Shown here in pieces: positions 8,810 through 17,432 of a stretch of DNA of 64,000 bases (position 1 is its first letter; every line of letters starts with the position of its first letter). The notes under the pieces were generated by a model. That model did no database searches, had not been told where the DNA came from, and saw nothing but the letters and a program-made list of their open reading frames with translations. Made by a program: the position numbers and the translations under genes. This stretch comes from Burkholderia sp. OK233 (GTDB lineage Bacteria; Pseudomonadota; Gammaproteobacteria; Burkholderiales; Burkholderiaceae): NCBI RefSeq assembly GCF_900230185.1, contig NZ_OCSR01000001.1, positions 1,054,001 to 1,118,000 of the forward strand, written 5' to 3'.

Positions 8810-9289
8810 TCAGGCGAGGTTCGCCTTGTCGAGGCCGAATGCCTTGTCGGCCGAACCCGGCACGGTCCTAAACGCGACGTTCGCGCGGTTCCAGGCGTTG
8901 ATGGACATTACTTCGTACGTCAGGTCAGACAGTTCCTTCTCGGAGAACTGAGTACGTACTTGTTCGTAGATATCGTCGGGCACGCCAGGCTCGGAAAGCT
9001 TGGTCAACGCTTCGGTCCACGCGAGTGCCGCGCGCTCGCGCGGCGCGAAGAGCGTCGATTCGCGCCAGATCGCCAGATGATGGAGGCGCAGTTCACGCTC
9101 GCCATGCAAGCGTGCTTCCTTTACGTGCATGTCGACGCAAAAGCCACAGCCATTGATCTGCGACGCGCGGATCGAAACGAGATCGCGGATCGATTCTTCG
9201 ATTGCGCTGTCCTTCAGTTGATTACTGAATTCAAGGAACTTCTTGAACAGCTCCGGCGATTGCTGAATGTAGTTGATACGCTGCGTCAT
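8810..9289 (-). CDS. Carboxymuconolactone decarboxylase / AhpD-like protein
   Basis: A 159-residue alkylhydroperoxidase-like protein. The redox motif CGFCVDMH (Cys48, Cys51, His55) is the catalytic CxxC...H of AhpD-type proteins, followed by the family's E-R-x-A-LAWTEALT segment. Such proteins reduce peroxides or act in ring cleavage, but the isolated versions next to ECF41 sigma factors have no assigned substrate. The ATG follows CAGGAGATATCA. It lies between the cupin gene and sigJ, all on the minus strand, and matches the COE class (carboxymuconolactone decarboxylase, oxidoreductase or epimerase) known to accompany ECF41 sigma factors. Confidence 0.92.
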   Translation of the reverse strand: MTQRINYIQQSPELFKKFLEFSNQLKDSAIEESIRDLVSIRASQINGCGFCVDMHVKEARLHGERELRLHHLAIWRESTLFAPRERAALAWTEALTKLSEPGVPDDIYEQVRTQFSEKELSDLTYEVMSINAWNRANVAFRTVPGSADKAFGLDKANLA

Positions 9290-9315
9290 TGATATCTCCT
9301 GGTGAACACTCGCGT

Positions 9316-9435
9316 TTAGCGGATGTCGTTAGCGGCAATGCGCCGCACGAAGTCATCGTAGGCCGACGTGGCGTAGCGCGGTAGACCCGCAAACGGGATC
9401 ACGGTGTTGCCCCTTTGGCACCAATCAAACGCAAG
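9316..9435 (-). pseudogene. 3' remnant of an unidentified coding sequence
   Basis: A 39-codon open frame without a credible start lies between the decarboxylase and sigJ. Its end (VIPFAGLPRYATSAYDDFVRR, then IAANDIR, stop) is protein-like and in tune with local codon use, whereas the frame is closed just upstream by a stop. It looks like the surviving C-terminus of a deleted oxidoreductase-type gene of this locus. The parent family is not identified. Confidence 0.35.
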
Positions 9436-9467
9436 CTAGCGCAGGCAGGACGGAGAAAAAACAGCGT

Positions 9468-10349
9468 TCAGGTGTTGCAGTGTGCCGCGGCGATACGCGC
9501 CAGCTTGTCGGGATTGCGCTGCACGAGAATACGGACGATGCGCGCGCCGTCCGTTTCGAATGACTGCGCCGATTCGAGCTTGCCTTCGACAAAGCGTAGC
9601 AGCGCCCATTGACCGTTGAGCACCACGAGCTTGACGTCGAGTTCGCTGCCGTAGCGCCGGCACGCAGCGTAGAAAAGCTGTGCGATGCGCCGGCCGCCAA
9701 CCATCGGCTTCGGGAAACTCGGTACCTTGCCGCCGCCGTCGCCGATCAGCATCGCGTCTTCGGCCAGCAAGGCATTGATCGCAGTGAAATCGCCGCGCTC
9801 CAGCGCCTGCGCGAAGGTCTGCAGCAGGCGGAGATGGGTTTCGCGCGGCACGGCATAGCGTGGACGTTCATCCCGTAGTTGCGCTTTGGCACGGCTGACC
9901 AGTTGGCGGCACGCGGCCTCCGTCTTGCCGATGGCTTCGGCGACTTCGTCATAGTCCGCGTCGAAGACCTCGCGCAGCAGGAACGCTGCGCGTGCTTCCG
10001 GCGTAAGCCGCTCAAGCACCATCAGAAATGCCACGGAGACGTCGTCGGCGCGCTCTCTAACCTTTTCTGGCGTAGCAGACTGGTCGGTCATTTCAGGTTC
10101 AGGCAACCATATACCCGAGTAATGTTCACGTTGAATTTTTGCCGCACGAAGACGGTCGATGCACAGGCGCGTCGCAACTGCGACAAGCCACGCTTCAACA
10201 TTTTCGATGGCCTCCCGTCGCGCCGCATGCCAGCGCAGCCAGACGTCCTGCACGATATCCTCGGCCTCGGCAATTGAGCCCAGCATCCGATACGCAATCT
10301 TGTGTAGCCGAGGGCGAAGCCCATTGAAGGCACGCGCGTCGTCGTTCAT
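9468..10349 (-). CDS. ECF41-group RNA polymerase sigma factor (SigJ-like)
   Basis: A 293-residue sigma factor made of region 2 (residues 8-75, with AEDIVQDVWLRW), region 4 (about 105-160, with YDEVAEAIGKTEAACRQLVS) and a SnoaL/NTF2-like C-terminal domain. All three ECF41 hallmark motifs are present: WLPEP (81-85), DGGGK (204-208) and NPDKL (279-283). In ECF41 factors the C-terminal extension modulates core binding and replaces an anti-sigma factor. The start at 10349 begins directly at the region 2 homology. A longer frame extends 47 codons upstream without protein-like features. The neighbouring decarboxylase and cupin fit the known ECF41 context. Confidence 0.93.
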   Translation of the reverse strand: MNDDARAFNGLRPRLHKIAYRMLGSIAEAEDIVQDVWLRWHAARREAIENVEAWLVAVATRLCIDRLRAAKIQREHYSGIWLPEPEMTDQSATPEKVRERADDVSVAFLMVLERLTPEARAAFLLREVFDADYDEVAEAIGKTEAACRQLVSRAKAQLRDERPRYAVPRETHLRLLQTFAQALERGDFTAINALLAEDAMLIGDGGGKVPSFPKPMVGGRRIAQLFYAACRRYGSELDVKLVVLNGQWALLRFVEGKLESAQSFETDGARIVRILVQRNPDKLARIAAAHCNT

Positions 10350-10626
10350 GAACAAATCTCTCCAGCCGTGTGAAAACTTGAGCGCCAGTCCAACAACTCT
10401 CTGGCAGTAGGATATTGCCACGTATGGAATTGAGATCGCCGTGTGGGAGGTTGCCCGGATGGTCCGAACGTAATGCGACGCCGGAATCAAGCCTGGTCGA
10501 CATCATATGCATGTCTAGTCCTCAACAGAAGACCAAAAACGGACGCCTCCGTGTTGTCTGAAGAACACCAATCAGCAGTTGAATCAACCGTAGCATGAAG
10601 TCTGATGGAAGATTTTTTCTGTCATA

Positions 10627-10653
10627 TGTCACAAAAGTCAAGTGTGCAACGTC
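10627..10653 (+). promoter_or_regulatory. Candidate ECF41-dependent promoter
   Basis: TGTCACA at 10627-10633 and CGTC at 10650-10653 are separated by 16 bases, which matches the ECF41 promoter consensus as I recall it. An 11-base match with fixed spacing is expected about 0.03 times by chance in 64 kb on both strands, and this one lies less than 300 bases from the sigma gene. It points right, towards the bestrophin gene (ATG 114 bases after the -10), and away from the decarboxylase and cupin. Confidence 0.65.
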
Positions 10654-10766
10654 TTAGGGGAGGAGCTGCCCGGTCAGTGTCAATTGGGCGCAGAACGTGG
10701 CGCTGGGTGCGCACGTTGTCCGCGTCTTTTTTCATTACTCACCTGCGGTAGCCTGAGAAACACAAA

Positions 10767-11768
10767 ATGCACCTTGGAAAATCGTATAAGTTGTTGGAGT
10801 TTTTGATCTGGACTCGACGACAAATCTACGGACTTCTCATTTGCGGTTCTGTACCGGTCGTTCTGTACAAATTCTTCGCTTTTACATGGTTGTCGGTACC
10901 TCTGACGATTGTGGTTTTGCTCGGAACCGCGACGTCGTTTATCGTCGGCTTCAAAAACGTTCAAACATACAACAGGGCAATGGAAGCCCTCGACATCTGG
11001 ATTGACATACTGAGCGGAAGCCGTCGCTGGGGCCAAATCGCGCGCGATCTTGTCAACGACGAAGAAATTTCCCGAAAACTGGTGTATCGACACCTTGCCT
11101 GGCTGACCGCCCTGCGATATGAGCTACGTCGACCCCGTGTCTGGGAAAGTACGAGCAAGCGGTTCAACGCTGAATATCGTCGGTTTTATCGTGTGCCGGA
11201 GTGGGAAAGAGACATTGATGAATTATTGCCAGAATATTTGTCTCCCGCGGAAACAACGCAAGCGCTGTCTTCCATTTCTATCCCTACGTTCGTACTGAGC
11301 CTGCAAGGCGCTTCGCTCAAGATGCTTCACATTGCGGGGCACCTGAATTCAAACTTCTACATGGAGCTTCAAAGGGCGGTTGGGGATTTCATTGATCTCC
11401 AGTCAAGATCGGAACGTTTCAAGAATTCCCCCTATCCACGTCAATATGCAACGGTCAGTTCGCTATTCGTGAAGTTTTTTTGTTTGCTTTTCCCATTCGG
11501 GTTGCTTCACGAATTCGATAAGCTGAATGATGGAGTGAGTGGCTTCATGCATGGCAACATGGTGTGGCTGGTGGTGCCATGCAGTGTCGCAGTATCGTGG
11601 ATGTACACGTCGCTCGAGCAGGTTGGGGAAAGCACGGAGAATCCGTTTGAAGGCGGCGCAAATGACGTTCCCATTTCGACGCTGTGCAGCATCATCGAGC
11701 GCGATCTGAAAGAGATGCTCGGAGAACATGCCGACGATCCATCGGGCCAGACAATCATTGCGCTATAG
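10767..11768 (+). CDS. Bestrophin family (UPF0187) anion channel-like membrane protein
   Basis: A 333-residue membrane protein. N-terminal hydrophobic segments lie at about 22-42 and 45-62, a long cytoplasmic helical region follows, and the late pair lies near residues 230-250 and 260-285. The bestrophin signature near the C-terminus, ESTENPFEGGANDVP, and the early LGTATSFIVGFKNVQTYNR are clear. Bacterial bestrophins form pentameric channels. A candidate ECF41 promoter lies upstream, which would put the gene under the adjacent sigma factor. The ATG has only a weak ribosome site (GAGAAACAC). Confidence 0.9.
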   Translation: MHLGKSYKLLEFLIWTRRQIYGLLICGSVPVVLYKFFAFTWLSVPLTIVVLLGTATSFIVGFKNVQTYNRAMEALDIWIDILSGSRRWGQIARDLVNDEEISRKLVYRHLAWLTALRYELRRPRVWESTSKRFNAEYRRFYRVPEWERDIDELLPEYLSPAETTQALSSISIPTFVLSLQGASLKMLHIAGHLNSNFYMELQRAVGDFIDLQSRSERFKNSPYPRQYATVSSLFVKFFCLLFPFGLLHEFDKLNDGVSGFMHGNMVWLVVPCSVAVSWMYTSLEQVGESTENPFEGGANDVPISTLCSIIERDLKEMLGEHADDPSGQTIIAL

Positions 11769-11999
11769 AGAGTCCAGTGTCTTTGTTTAGTAGACGAACC
11801 GGGCTACCTAATGGCCATCGCTCGTACACGTGGGCAATGCGATGGCCTATTGGTGACACCGCTTTTCACGGTGACTGCGTCGAATTCGGCTAGCGACACA
11901 CCGCGTCCGCCTGATGGCTTAGTCGAATCGTACTTTCTTGGCTCTTTCGACTAGGCCGTACGCTGTGTATCGTGAGCGTCGTTCCTCGTGGAGACGCAC

Positions 12000-12485
12000 A
12001 TGCCCGCCTCGCTTCGCTTCGTTCACCTCGACACGCCTGATTCGCTGCTGTCCGCATTCGACGTCATGCGTCAGTTGCGCCCGCGTCTGACGGACGCGCA
12101 CTCGTTCGCCGCGCAGGTGGCGAGGCAGCATGCCGAAGGCTATCGCCTGCTCGCCGCGTCCGACGCGGGCGGCGTCGTCGGCCTCGCCGGTTATCGCACG
12201 CTGACCAATCTGCTGTATGGCCACTTCGTCTATGTCGACGATCTGGTTGTCGATGGCAGGCTGCAGCGAGGCGGCATCGGTGCCCAACTGCTCGACGCGG
12301 TACGGCAGATTGCGCGTGAAGCCGGCTGCGCGCAATTCGTACTCGACACGGGTCTGCATATGCCGCTTGCGCAACGCTTCTATTTCCGCAATGGGCTGCT
12401 CGCCCGAGGCATGCATTTCGTCGAACCACTCGCCCCTCTTTCCCATCCCATAGCGGCGAACGCGCGCGGCAGCCGGATTTCCTGA
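12000..12485 (+). CDS. GNAT family N-acetyltransferase
   Basis: A 161-residue acetyltransferase with acetyl-CoA-binding motif A (VDDLVVDGRLQRGGIGAQLLD, containing RGGIG) and the usual YFRNGLLARGMHF end. ATG 12000 has GGAG at good spacing. A GTG twelve bases earlier overlaps that site and is unlikely. It is convergent with the MocR gene at 12798-14363 across a 312-base spacer. The substrate is not predictable. Confidence 0.85.
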   Translation: MPASLRFVHLDTPDSLLSAFDVMRQLRPRLTDAHSFAAQVARQHAEGYRLLAASDAGGVVGLAGYRTLTNLLYGHFVYVDDLVVDGRLQRGGIGAQLLDAVRQIAREAGCAQFVLDTGLHMPLAQRFYFRNGLLARGMHFVEPLAPLSHPIAANARGSRIS

Positions 12486-12797
12486 CGCCGTATCTGTGCT
12501 ACGCGCTCGCGCTCGATCGGCATCTACAGCGTGCGGTTGCTTCTCCTGCAGGGGCTTGTGATGGGCGAAGCGTCGGTGGTCGAGGCGCTCGATGCGGCGC
12601 GCGTCCAACTTACCCACGATGCGGTGTTCGCCTCGCTCGCCGCACGGACGGCCGGCAGCGCCAGGGCGGCGCCGAGTGCGACTGCGCAGAGCGCATAAAG
12701 CACGCCGGACGAGATGCGTTCCGAAAGCGTTCTTGTCGCATCGTGCGAAGGCATGCCGCGCCGCGCTTCTCCGAGATCGGCACACATGCCCCGCGCG
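12486..12797. other. Spacer with a possible degraded membrane-protein fragment
   Basis: Between the convergent GNAT and MocR genes. On the minus strand a short frame contains a hydrophobic stretch (SGVLYALCAVALGAALALPA) followed by low-complexity Ser/Thr/Ala. It could be the ghost of a small transporter but has no clear start or family, so no gene is called. Confidence 0.3.
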
Positions 12798-14363
12798 TCA
12801 GCCGTCCAGACACGCGCGTAACGCTCGCGCGAGACGGCCTGCTTCATCCGCATCGGCGATGTTCGCGAAGCCCATCACGAGGCCGCGCAGCGAGCGCCGC
12901 GCGCGGCCATTCACGTACCAGATCGAAAGCGGCAGCACCGCCAGGCCCGCCTCGCGGGCGCGCGCGGCGACGGCGACGTCGTCGACCGCACCATCGGGAC
13001 CTTCGGCGAACTGCACCGCGAACTGAATTCCACCTGGCGGCAAATCGACAATTAGCCGTTCGCCAAACGCCTGCTCTAGCGCGTGCACGATCAGCAGGCG
13101 CCGCTCGCCGTACAACGCACGCATCCGCTTCAGATGCCGCGCAAAATGCCCCTGCCCAATGAAATCCGCCACGGCCGCCTGCCATAACGTCGGCGATCCA
13201 GCGTTCATGCTGTGTGCCACCCGCCCGACGCGCTCTACGGCCCGCTCCGGCATCACCGCATACGCGAGCCGCAAGCCGGGAAACATCACCTTGCTGAACG
13301 TGCCGGAATAGATCACGCGATCGCGCCGGTCGAGGCTCTTTAAAGCCGGCAATGGCCGGCCCAGATAACGGAACTCGCTGTCGTAGTCGTCTTCGATGAT
13401 CCAGCGGGACGCTTTCTCTGCCGAGTCCAGCAGCGCCATGCGTCGTGCGAGCGACAGCGTGTGCCCGAGCGGACTCTGATGCGACGGCGTGACCACTGCG
13501 AAGCGCGCCTGCGCATCCAGCAGTGTGCCGCGCTCGACGTCGATTCCTTCGCTATCCACCGGCACCGGCACGAGCTGCACGCCGGTCTCGGCCAGAAAAC
13601 CACGCGCGAGCAGATAGCCGGGATCCTCGAACCACACGCGATCGTTCGGGCGGGCGAGACTGCGCAACACGAGTTCCAGCGTCGCACGGTAGCCGCCGGT
13701 CACGAACACCTGTTCCGGCAGGCAGGTCACACCGCGCGACAGCCCGAGATAGGTGGCGATATGTTCGCGCAGCGGCCGGTAGCCGGCCGGATCCGGGTAC
13801 GCGAGCATCGCGCGGTCGCCGCTGCGCGCGTGACGCGAAACGAGCCGGTTCCATAGCTTGCCCGGAAATGCGTCGAGCGCGGGCAGCCCTGGCTGCAACG
13901 GTCGCGGCTCGCCGCTCATGGCGACGGCGATGGCCTGCTGGCGCGGCGCCGCTTGACCACTGCGCGATTCGCCCGGCGTCTGTGGCGTGCCCGTTCCTTC
14001 AGTGCTTGGCCTACCGCGCGCGTCCTGAACGCCTTGCGCACGCGACGAACGCATCACCGATGCCGGCAGCGACGACGATACGAACGTGCCCGCCGCGCCG
14101 CGCATCTGCAGGTAGCCCTCGTCGACGAGGATCGTGTAGGCGAGCTCGACCGTGCCGCGCGCCGTGCTCAGTTGCGTGGCGAGGCCGCGCAGCGCGGGCA
14201 CGCGATCGCCGGGACGGAGATGCCCCGCGGCGATCGCGGTTCTGAAACGCTCGCAGATCTGCAGATAGACCGGCAACTGATGGTGCCGATCGATTTCAAT
14301 GGTCAATGCGGGCGTTGCTACGGTCATGACGGTCTCGCGGGCAAGAGGAGCGGCAACTGACAT
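12798..14363 (-). CDS. MocR/PdxR-type regulator, copy 2
   Basis: A 521-residue protein with an N-terminal GntR winged helix (about residues 25-95, STARGTVELAYTIL) and an aminotransferase-like domain with PLP lysine at about 358 (YSGTFSKVMFPGLRLAY) plus IIEDDYDSEFRYLG. Between the domains lies a long polar linker rich in Gly/Ser/Arg (about 105-150). It is divergent from the NmrA-like gene at 14518 across 154 bases, the standard arrangement for a MocR regulator and its target. ATG 14327 is a possible shorter start. The paralog at 6590 shares the architecture but not high identity. Confidence 0.9.
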   Translation of the reverse strand: MSVAAPLARETVMTVATPALTIEIDRHHQLPVYLQICERFRTAIAAGHLRPGDRVPALRGLATQLSTARGTVELAYTILVDEGYLQMRGAAGTFVSSSLPASVMRSSRAQGVQDARGRPSTEGTGTPQTPGESRSGQAAPRQQAIAVAMSGEPRPLQPGLPALDAFPGKLWNRLVSRHARSGDRAMLAYPDPAGYRPLREHIATYLGLSRGVTCLPEQVFVTGGYRATLELVLRSLARPNDRVWFEDPGYLLARGFLAETGVQLVPVPVDSEGIDVERGTLLDAQARFAVVTPSHQSPLGHTLSLARRMALLDSAEKASRWIIEDDYDSEFRYLGRPLPALKSLDRRDRVIYSGTFSKVMFPGLRLAYAVMPERAVERVGRVAHSMNAGSPTLWQAAVADFIGQGHFARHLKRMRALYGERRLLIVHALEQAFGERLIVDLPPGGIQFAVQFAEGPDGAVDDVAVAARAREAGLAVLPLSIWYVNGRARRSLRGLVMGFANIADADEAGRLARALRACLDG

Positions 14364-14517
14364 GGACTAGTCGGATCGACAATTCTTGTCACTTTTCGAT
14401 AGAGCATGATTCTTCCACAATAGCCTCACGCGATGCGACGGCGGCGAACACTTTCACGCAATACAACGCCCGCCCGGCGCCCCACGCGTCCATTTACTTT
14501 CATCTGGAGAATCTGCC

Positions 14518-15270
14518 ATGAAAATCGTCGTAATCGGTGGTTCCGGCCTGATCGGATCGCGTCTCGTCACGCTGCTCAATAACGCGGGTCACGAAGCGCT
14601 TGCCGCGTCGCCGCGCACCGGCGTAAACGCCGTTACGGGCGAAGGCCTGAGCGACGCGCTCGTGGGCGCGGACGTCGTCGTGGATGTGACGAACGCCCCC
14701 TCATGGGAGCCGCAGGCGGTGCTCGATTTTTTCCGCACCTCCGCGCGTAACCTCGGCAAAGCCGAAGTGGCTGCAGGCGTGCGCCATCACGTCGCACTAT
14801 CAATCGTCGGCTGTGATCGCACGCCGGAGAACGCGTATTTCGTTGCCAAGGTTGCGCAGGAAGAGGTGATCGAAGCGGCGGGCGTGCCGTACACGATCGT
14901 GCGCGCGACTCAGTTCATGGAGTTCATCGGCGGTATCGCGGATTACAGCACGGTCGACGGCGCGGTGCGCATCAGCGACGGCCTGTTTCAGCCGATCGCC
15001 GCCGACGATGTCGCGGCGAGCCTCGCGCAGGTCGCGCTCGCAGCACCACTGAACGGCACAGTCGATATCGCCGGACCAGATCGTGCGCCCTTCGCGGAGA
15101 TCGTCACCCGCTATCTGAAATCGGTAGGCGACGCACGCCCGGTGGTCACGGATCGCGATGCGCAGTACTACGGCGGCCGTGTCGAGGAACAATCGCTCGT
15201 GCCGCTCGGCGACGCGCGGATCGGCCGCGTCAGTCTCGACCAGTGGCTGGCGCAGGCTAGAAAGGGTTGA
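14518..15270 (+). CDS. NmrA-like NAD(P)-binding SDR protein, copy 2
   Basis: A 250-residue NmrA-like protein with the NAD(P)-binding GGSGLIG near residues 7-13 and the same HHVALSIVG and PYTIVRATQFMEF segments as the paralog at 1163-1918. The ATG follows CTGGAG. It is divergent from a MocR regulator that probably controls it. A classical SDR follows 104 bases downstream in the same direction. Function is likely a NAD(P)H-dependent reductase or sensor with unknown substrate. Confidence 0.88.
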   Translation: MKIVVIGGSGLIGSRLVTLLNNAGHEALAASPRTGVNAVTGEGLSDALVGADVVVDVTNAPSWEPQAVLDFFRTSARNLGKAEVAAGVRHHVALSIVGCDRTPENAYFVAKVAQEEVIEAAGVPYTIVRATQFMEFIGGIADYSTVDGAVRISDGLFQPIAADDVAASLAQVALAAPLNGTVDIAGPDRAPFAEIVTRYLKSVGDARPVVTDRDAQYYGGRVEEQSLVPLGDARIGRVSLDQWLAQARKG

Positions 15271-15374
15271 TTGCAGGTTTATGCGTAACCTGAATCAACG
15301 CGCCTACATTTGGCTTGATCGGAGCCGTCGGTCTGATCAGCGTTGACACCGAACAAGAATTTTCTGGGTAAAGC

Positions 15375-16085
15375 ATGAGCAACTCACAAAAGGTCGTCGT
15401 CGTTACCGGTGCGTCGCAAGGCATAGGCGCCGAAGTCGTCAAGGCGTTTCGCAAGCTCGACTACCGCATTATTGCGACCGCGCGTTCGATCAAACCGTCG
15501 GACGACGCGAACATCCTGACCGTCGCCGGTGATATTGGTGACCCGGCAACCGCCCGCCGTGTCATTTCCGAAGGCGTCGCACGATTTGGCCGGATCGACA
15601 CGCTGGTGAACAACGCCGGCATTTACATCGGTAAGCCTTTTACAGAACATACCCCGCAAGACTTCGCTGCCGTGATGAATGTGAACGTCGCGGGCTTCTA
15701 TTACGTCACGCAACTCGCCATCGCCGAAATGGAAAGGCATTCGTGCGGCCACGTGGTTAGCGTGACCTCCAGCGCCGTTGACGCTGCGATCAGCGGCGTG
15801 TATTCGGCACTGGCAGCCCTGACGAAGGGTGGTCTGAATGCCGCCACGAAGTCGCTGGCGATCGAGTACGCCAGGAAAGGTATTCGCGTGAATGCCGTCG
15901 CGCCCGGGATCATCAGAACGCCGATGCACGCGCCGGAAACCCACGAAGCGCTGGGCGCCTTCCATCCGCTTGGGCGCATGGGCGAGATGAGCGATATCGC
16001 CGACGCGATTCTGTTCCTTGATTCGGCACCGTTTATCACGGGAGAAATCCTGCACGTCGACGGCGGCCAGAGCGCCGGTCACTAA
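15375..16085 (+). CDS. Classical-type SDR oxidoreductase lacking the YxxxK lysine
   Basis: A 236-residue short-chain dehydrogenase with TGASQGIG (11-18), NNAG (79-82), VNVAGFY and the C-terminal GEILHVDGG. The expected catalytic Tyr-x-x-x-Lys is altered: Tyr143 is followed by S-A-L-A, so the lysine position holds Ala147, and the next lysine is Lys151 in ALTKGGLN. Relatives with an ALASLTKGGLN-type segment exist, so this is a subfamily feature rather than decay, but catalysis must differ from textbook SDRs. It ends just before a strong terminator. Confidence 0.88.
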   Translation: MSNSQKVVVVTGASQGIGAEVVKAFRKLDYRIIATARSIKPSDDANILTVAGDIGDPATARRVISEGVARFGRIDTLVNNAGIYIGKPFTEHTPQDFAAVMNVNVAGFYYVTQLAIAEMERHSCGHVVSVTSSAVDAAISGVYSALAALTKGGLNAATKSLAIEYARKGIRVNAVAPGIIRTPMHAPETHEALGAFHPLGRMGEMSDIADAILFLDSAPFITGEILHVDGGQSAGH

Positions 16086-16100
16086 AAACTAAAAAACCTC

Positions 16101-16125
16101 GGGCACCGCAAGGCGGTGCCCTTTT
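16101..16125 (+). terminator. Rho-independent terminator after the SDR gene
   Basis: Stem GGGCACCGC / GCGGTGCCC with loop AAG and a T4 tail, 15 bases after the SDR stop codon. It closes the 14518-16085 transcript. Confidence 0.9.
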
Positions 16126-16192
16126 GTATCCCTACGGCAATGGCATCATTCGATGCATTCCTGGCTTCACGCTTGGCACGCGTCGATCTTCT

Positions 16193-16501
16193 TCATGCGA
16201 CATCCGTGTCCGATGCGCAATACCAGGTTGTTCCTTTTTTCAGTCTGCGCAGTGAACATGTCTGGGCCCCGTCTGGATTTGCCCCTGTACCGCCGGACAC
16301 CGCTTCACACTTACTGTAAGTTGATGAATCGGTCCTACGCCTGAGCTCGCGTGGCGAGCGATACTTCAGCGCGCTATCAGAATTCTGCTCGTTGTAATGC
16401 TCGAACGCGACGGCAAAATTGCGCGCTGCGGTTGCTGCATCGTACTTCGTCATGAAGGCGACATAGTCACGCGCCATCGTTTTCACGAAGCTTCCCGACG
16501 T
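16193..16501 (-). pseudogene. IS3-family transposase (OrfB) 3' fragment
   Basis: The frame reads [14 protein letters not shown], then [21 protein letters not shown], which is the C-terminal end of IS3-family OrfB transposases (after the last catalytic acid). The N-terminal nine tenths are missing. The element end is probably near 16259, where TGTCTGGGCCCC looks like an IS3 terminal repeat, and the reading frame continues 66 bases beyond it. The upstream break near 16501 coincides with the truncated end of the partition-type gene to the right, so this IS or a later deletion cut that module. Confidence 0.75.
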
Positions 16502-16737
16502 ATCGCGTCGAAACTGCCATCACCCTTGCGCCGGATACTGTCAGGGATCGCTTCATAGAGACGCGTGTAGCATCCCAACACGGCGATCATCAACCACAGC
16601 ACATCGTTGTCCCTCAGATTCAGCACGTCCGACATGCGCGTCATCCGCAGTAGGCTGACATTGTCATGCACGTCGCCCGTCACGTCGAGGAACAGGCGGG
16701 CGAACGCATCCGGTGGACCCGCCCGCCTGTTACGCAT
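16483..16737 (-). pseudogene. Third gene of a plasmid partition-like module, 3' end lost at IS3 fragment
   Basis: An 84-codon frame overlaps the end of the ParA-like gene by eight bases. The central piece MSDVLNLRDNDVLWLMIAVL followed by YTRLYEAIPDSIRR is protein-like. The final residues run into the IS3 remnant, so the true C-terminus is missing. In plasmid stb-type loci a small protein follows the ParA-like ATPase, which fits, but I cannot name the family. Confidence 0.45.
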
Positions 16738-17423
16738 TCCCCGTCACCTTGGCAAACATCGTGCTGTACCGTGCGCGCCAACGCAGCAGTTCCGCCCGCT
16801 CGCCGATATGCATCGTTTCCGCTGCCTTGCGTATCGACAGGCGCTGACTGCGAAGCTCATCGGCTACCCGATCCGCGAGATCGGGAAAGTCCAGCGACTG
16901 ACCATGCGCCTCGACAGCCTTGCGCAGTTGCGAATCCCGATACAGGGTGAATTTTTCCGGCGTACCAAAGTAGCCATTGCGCACAACGTGTGTGACCGCA
17001 TTCGGGAACGTCGCACCAAACCTGAGGAGCAACTCCAGGCTGTCGCGTTGCCGGTTGATGACCCACAAGACGACAGGACGTCGCGCCAGATCGTCCAGAG
17101 TGCTCGCAAGCGTTCCGCCGTACTGCGCAACGCCCGTCTGGCTCCGCGCCGCCGTGTTAACGATGACCGCCGCGTCCCGATGCATATCGCAGAAATTGAC
17201 GAAATCAATCCAGCCAGTTACCTCATCCAGATCACAGGACGCGCATTCGATTTCTGCGTGGACGGCTTTCATGACATCGGGATTGGACGTATCCGTCTCG
17301 ATCAGCACGATCGTTGACATCAATGCGCCGCAGGTAATCGACCAAAGCCAACGTCAGGGAGCTCTTGCCAACACCGCCCTTGCTGCCACCAACCATATAG
17401 ATAGGGGGATTTTTCGTTGCCAT
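16730..17423 (-). pseudogene. ParA/StbB-like partition ATPase, frameshifted
   Basis: The first frame (ATG 17423) encodes MATKNPPIYMVGGSKGGVGK, carrying the deviant Walker A GGSKGGVGKSS of ParA/MinD ATPases, and proceeds to about 17320. The continuation (STIVLIETDTSNPD, the Walker A' partner strand, through to residue ~197) is in another frame that opens at an overlapping ATG at 17321-17323. Intact homologs have both parts in one chain of about 230 residues. A single small indel near 17320 therefore separates the P-loop from the rest. Natural re-initiation cannot be excluded, but the split within the ATPase core argues for a pseudogene. Confidence 0.7.
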
Positions 17424-17432
17424 TTCCTACCT

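Noticed and set aside
11813..11847. Inverted repeat GGCCATCGC/GCGATGGCC after the bestrophin gene as a terminator
   Set aside because: Loop of 17 bases and no T-run; too weak to call.
12524..12853. Possible small membrane protein on the minus strand between GNAT and MocR genes
   Set aside because: One hydrophobic stretch, low-complexity remainder, no family, and it overlaps the MocR 3' end.
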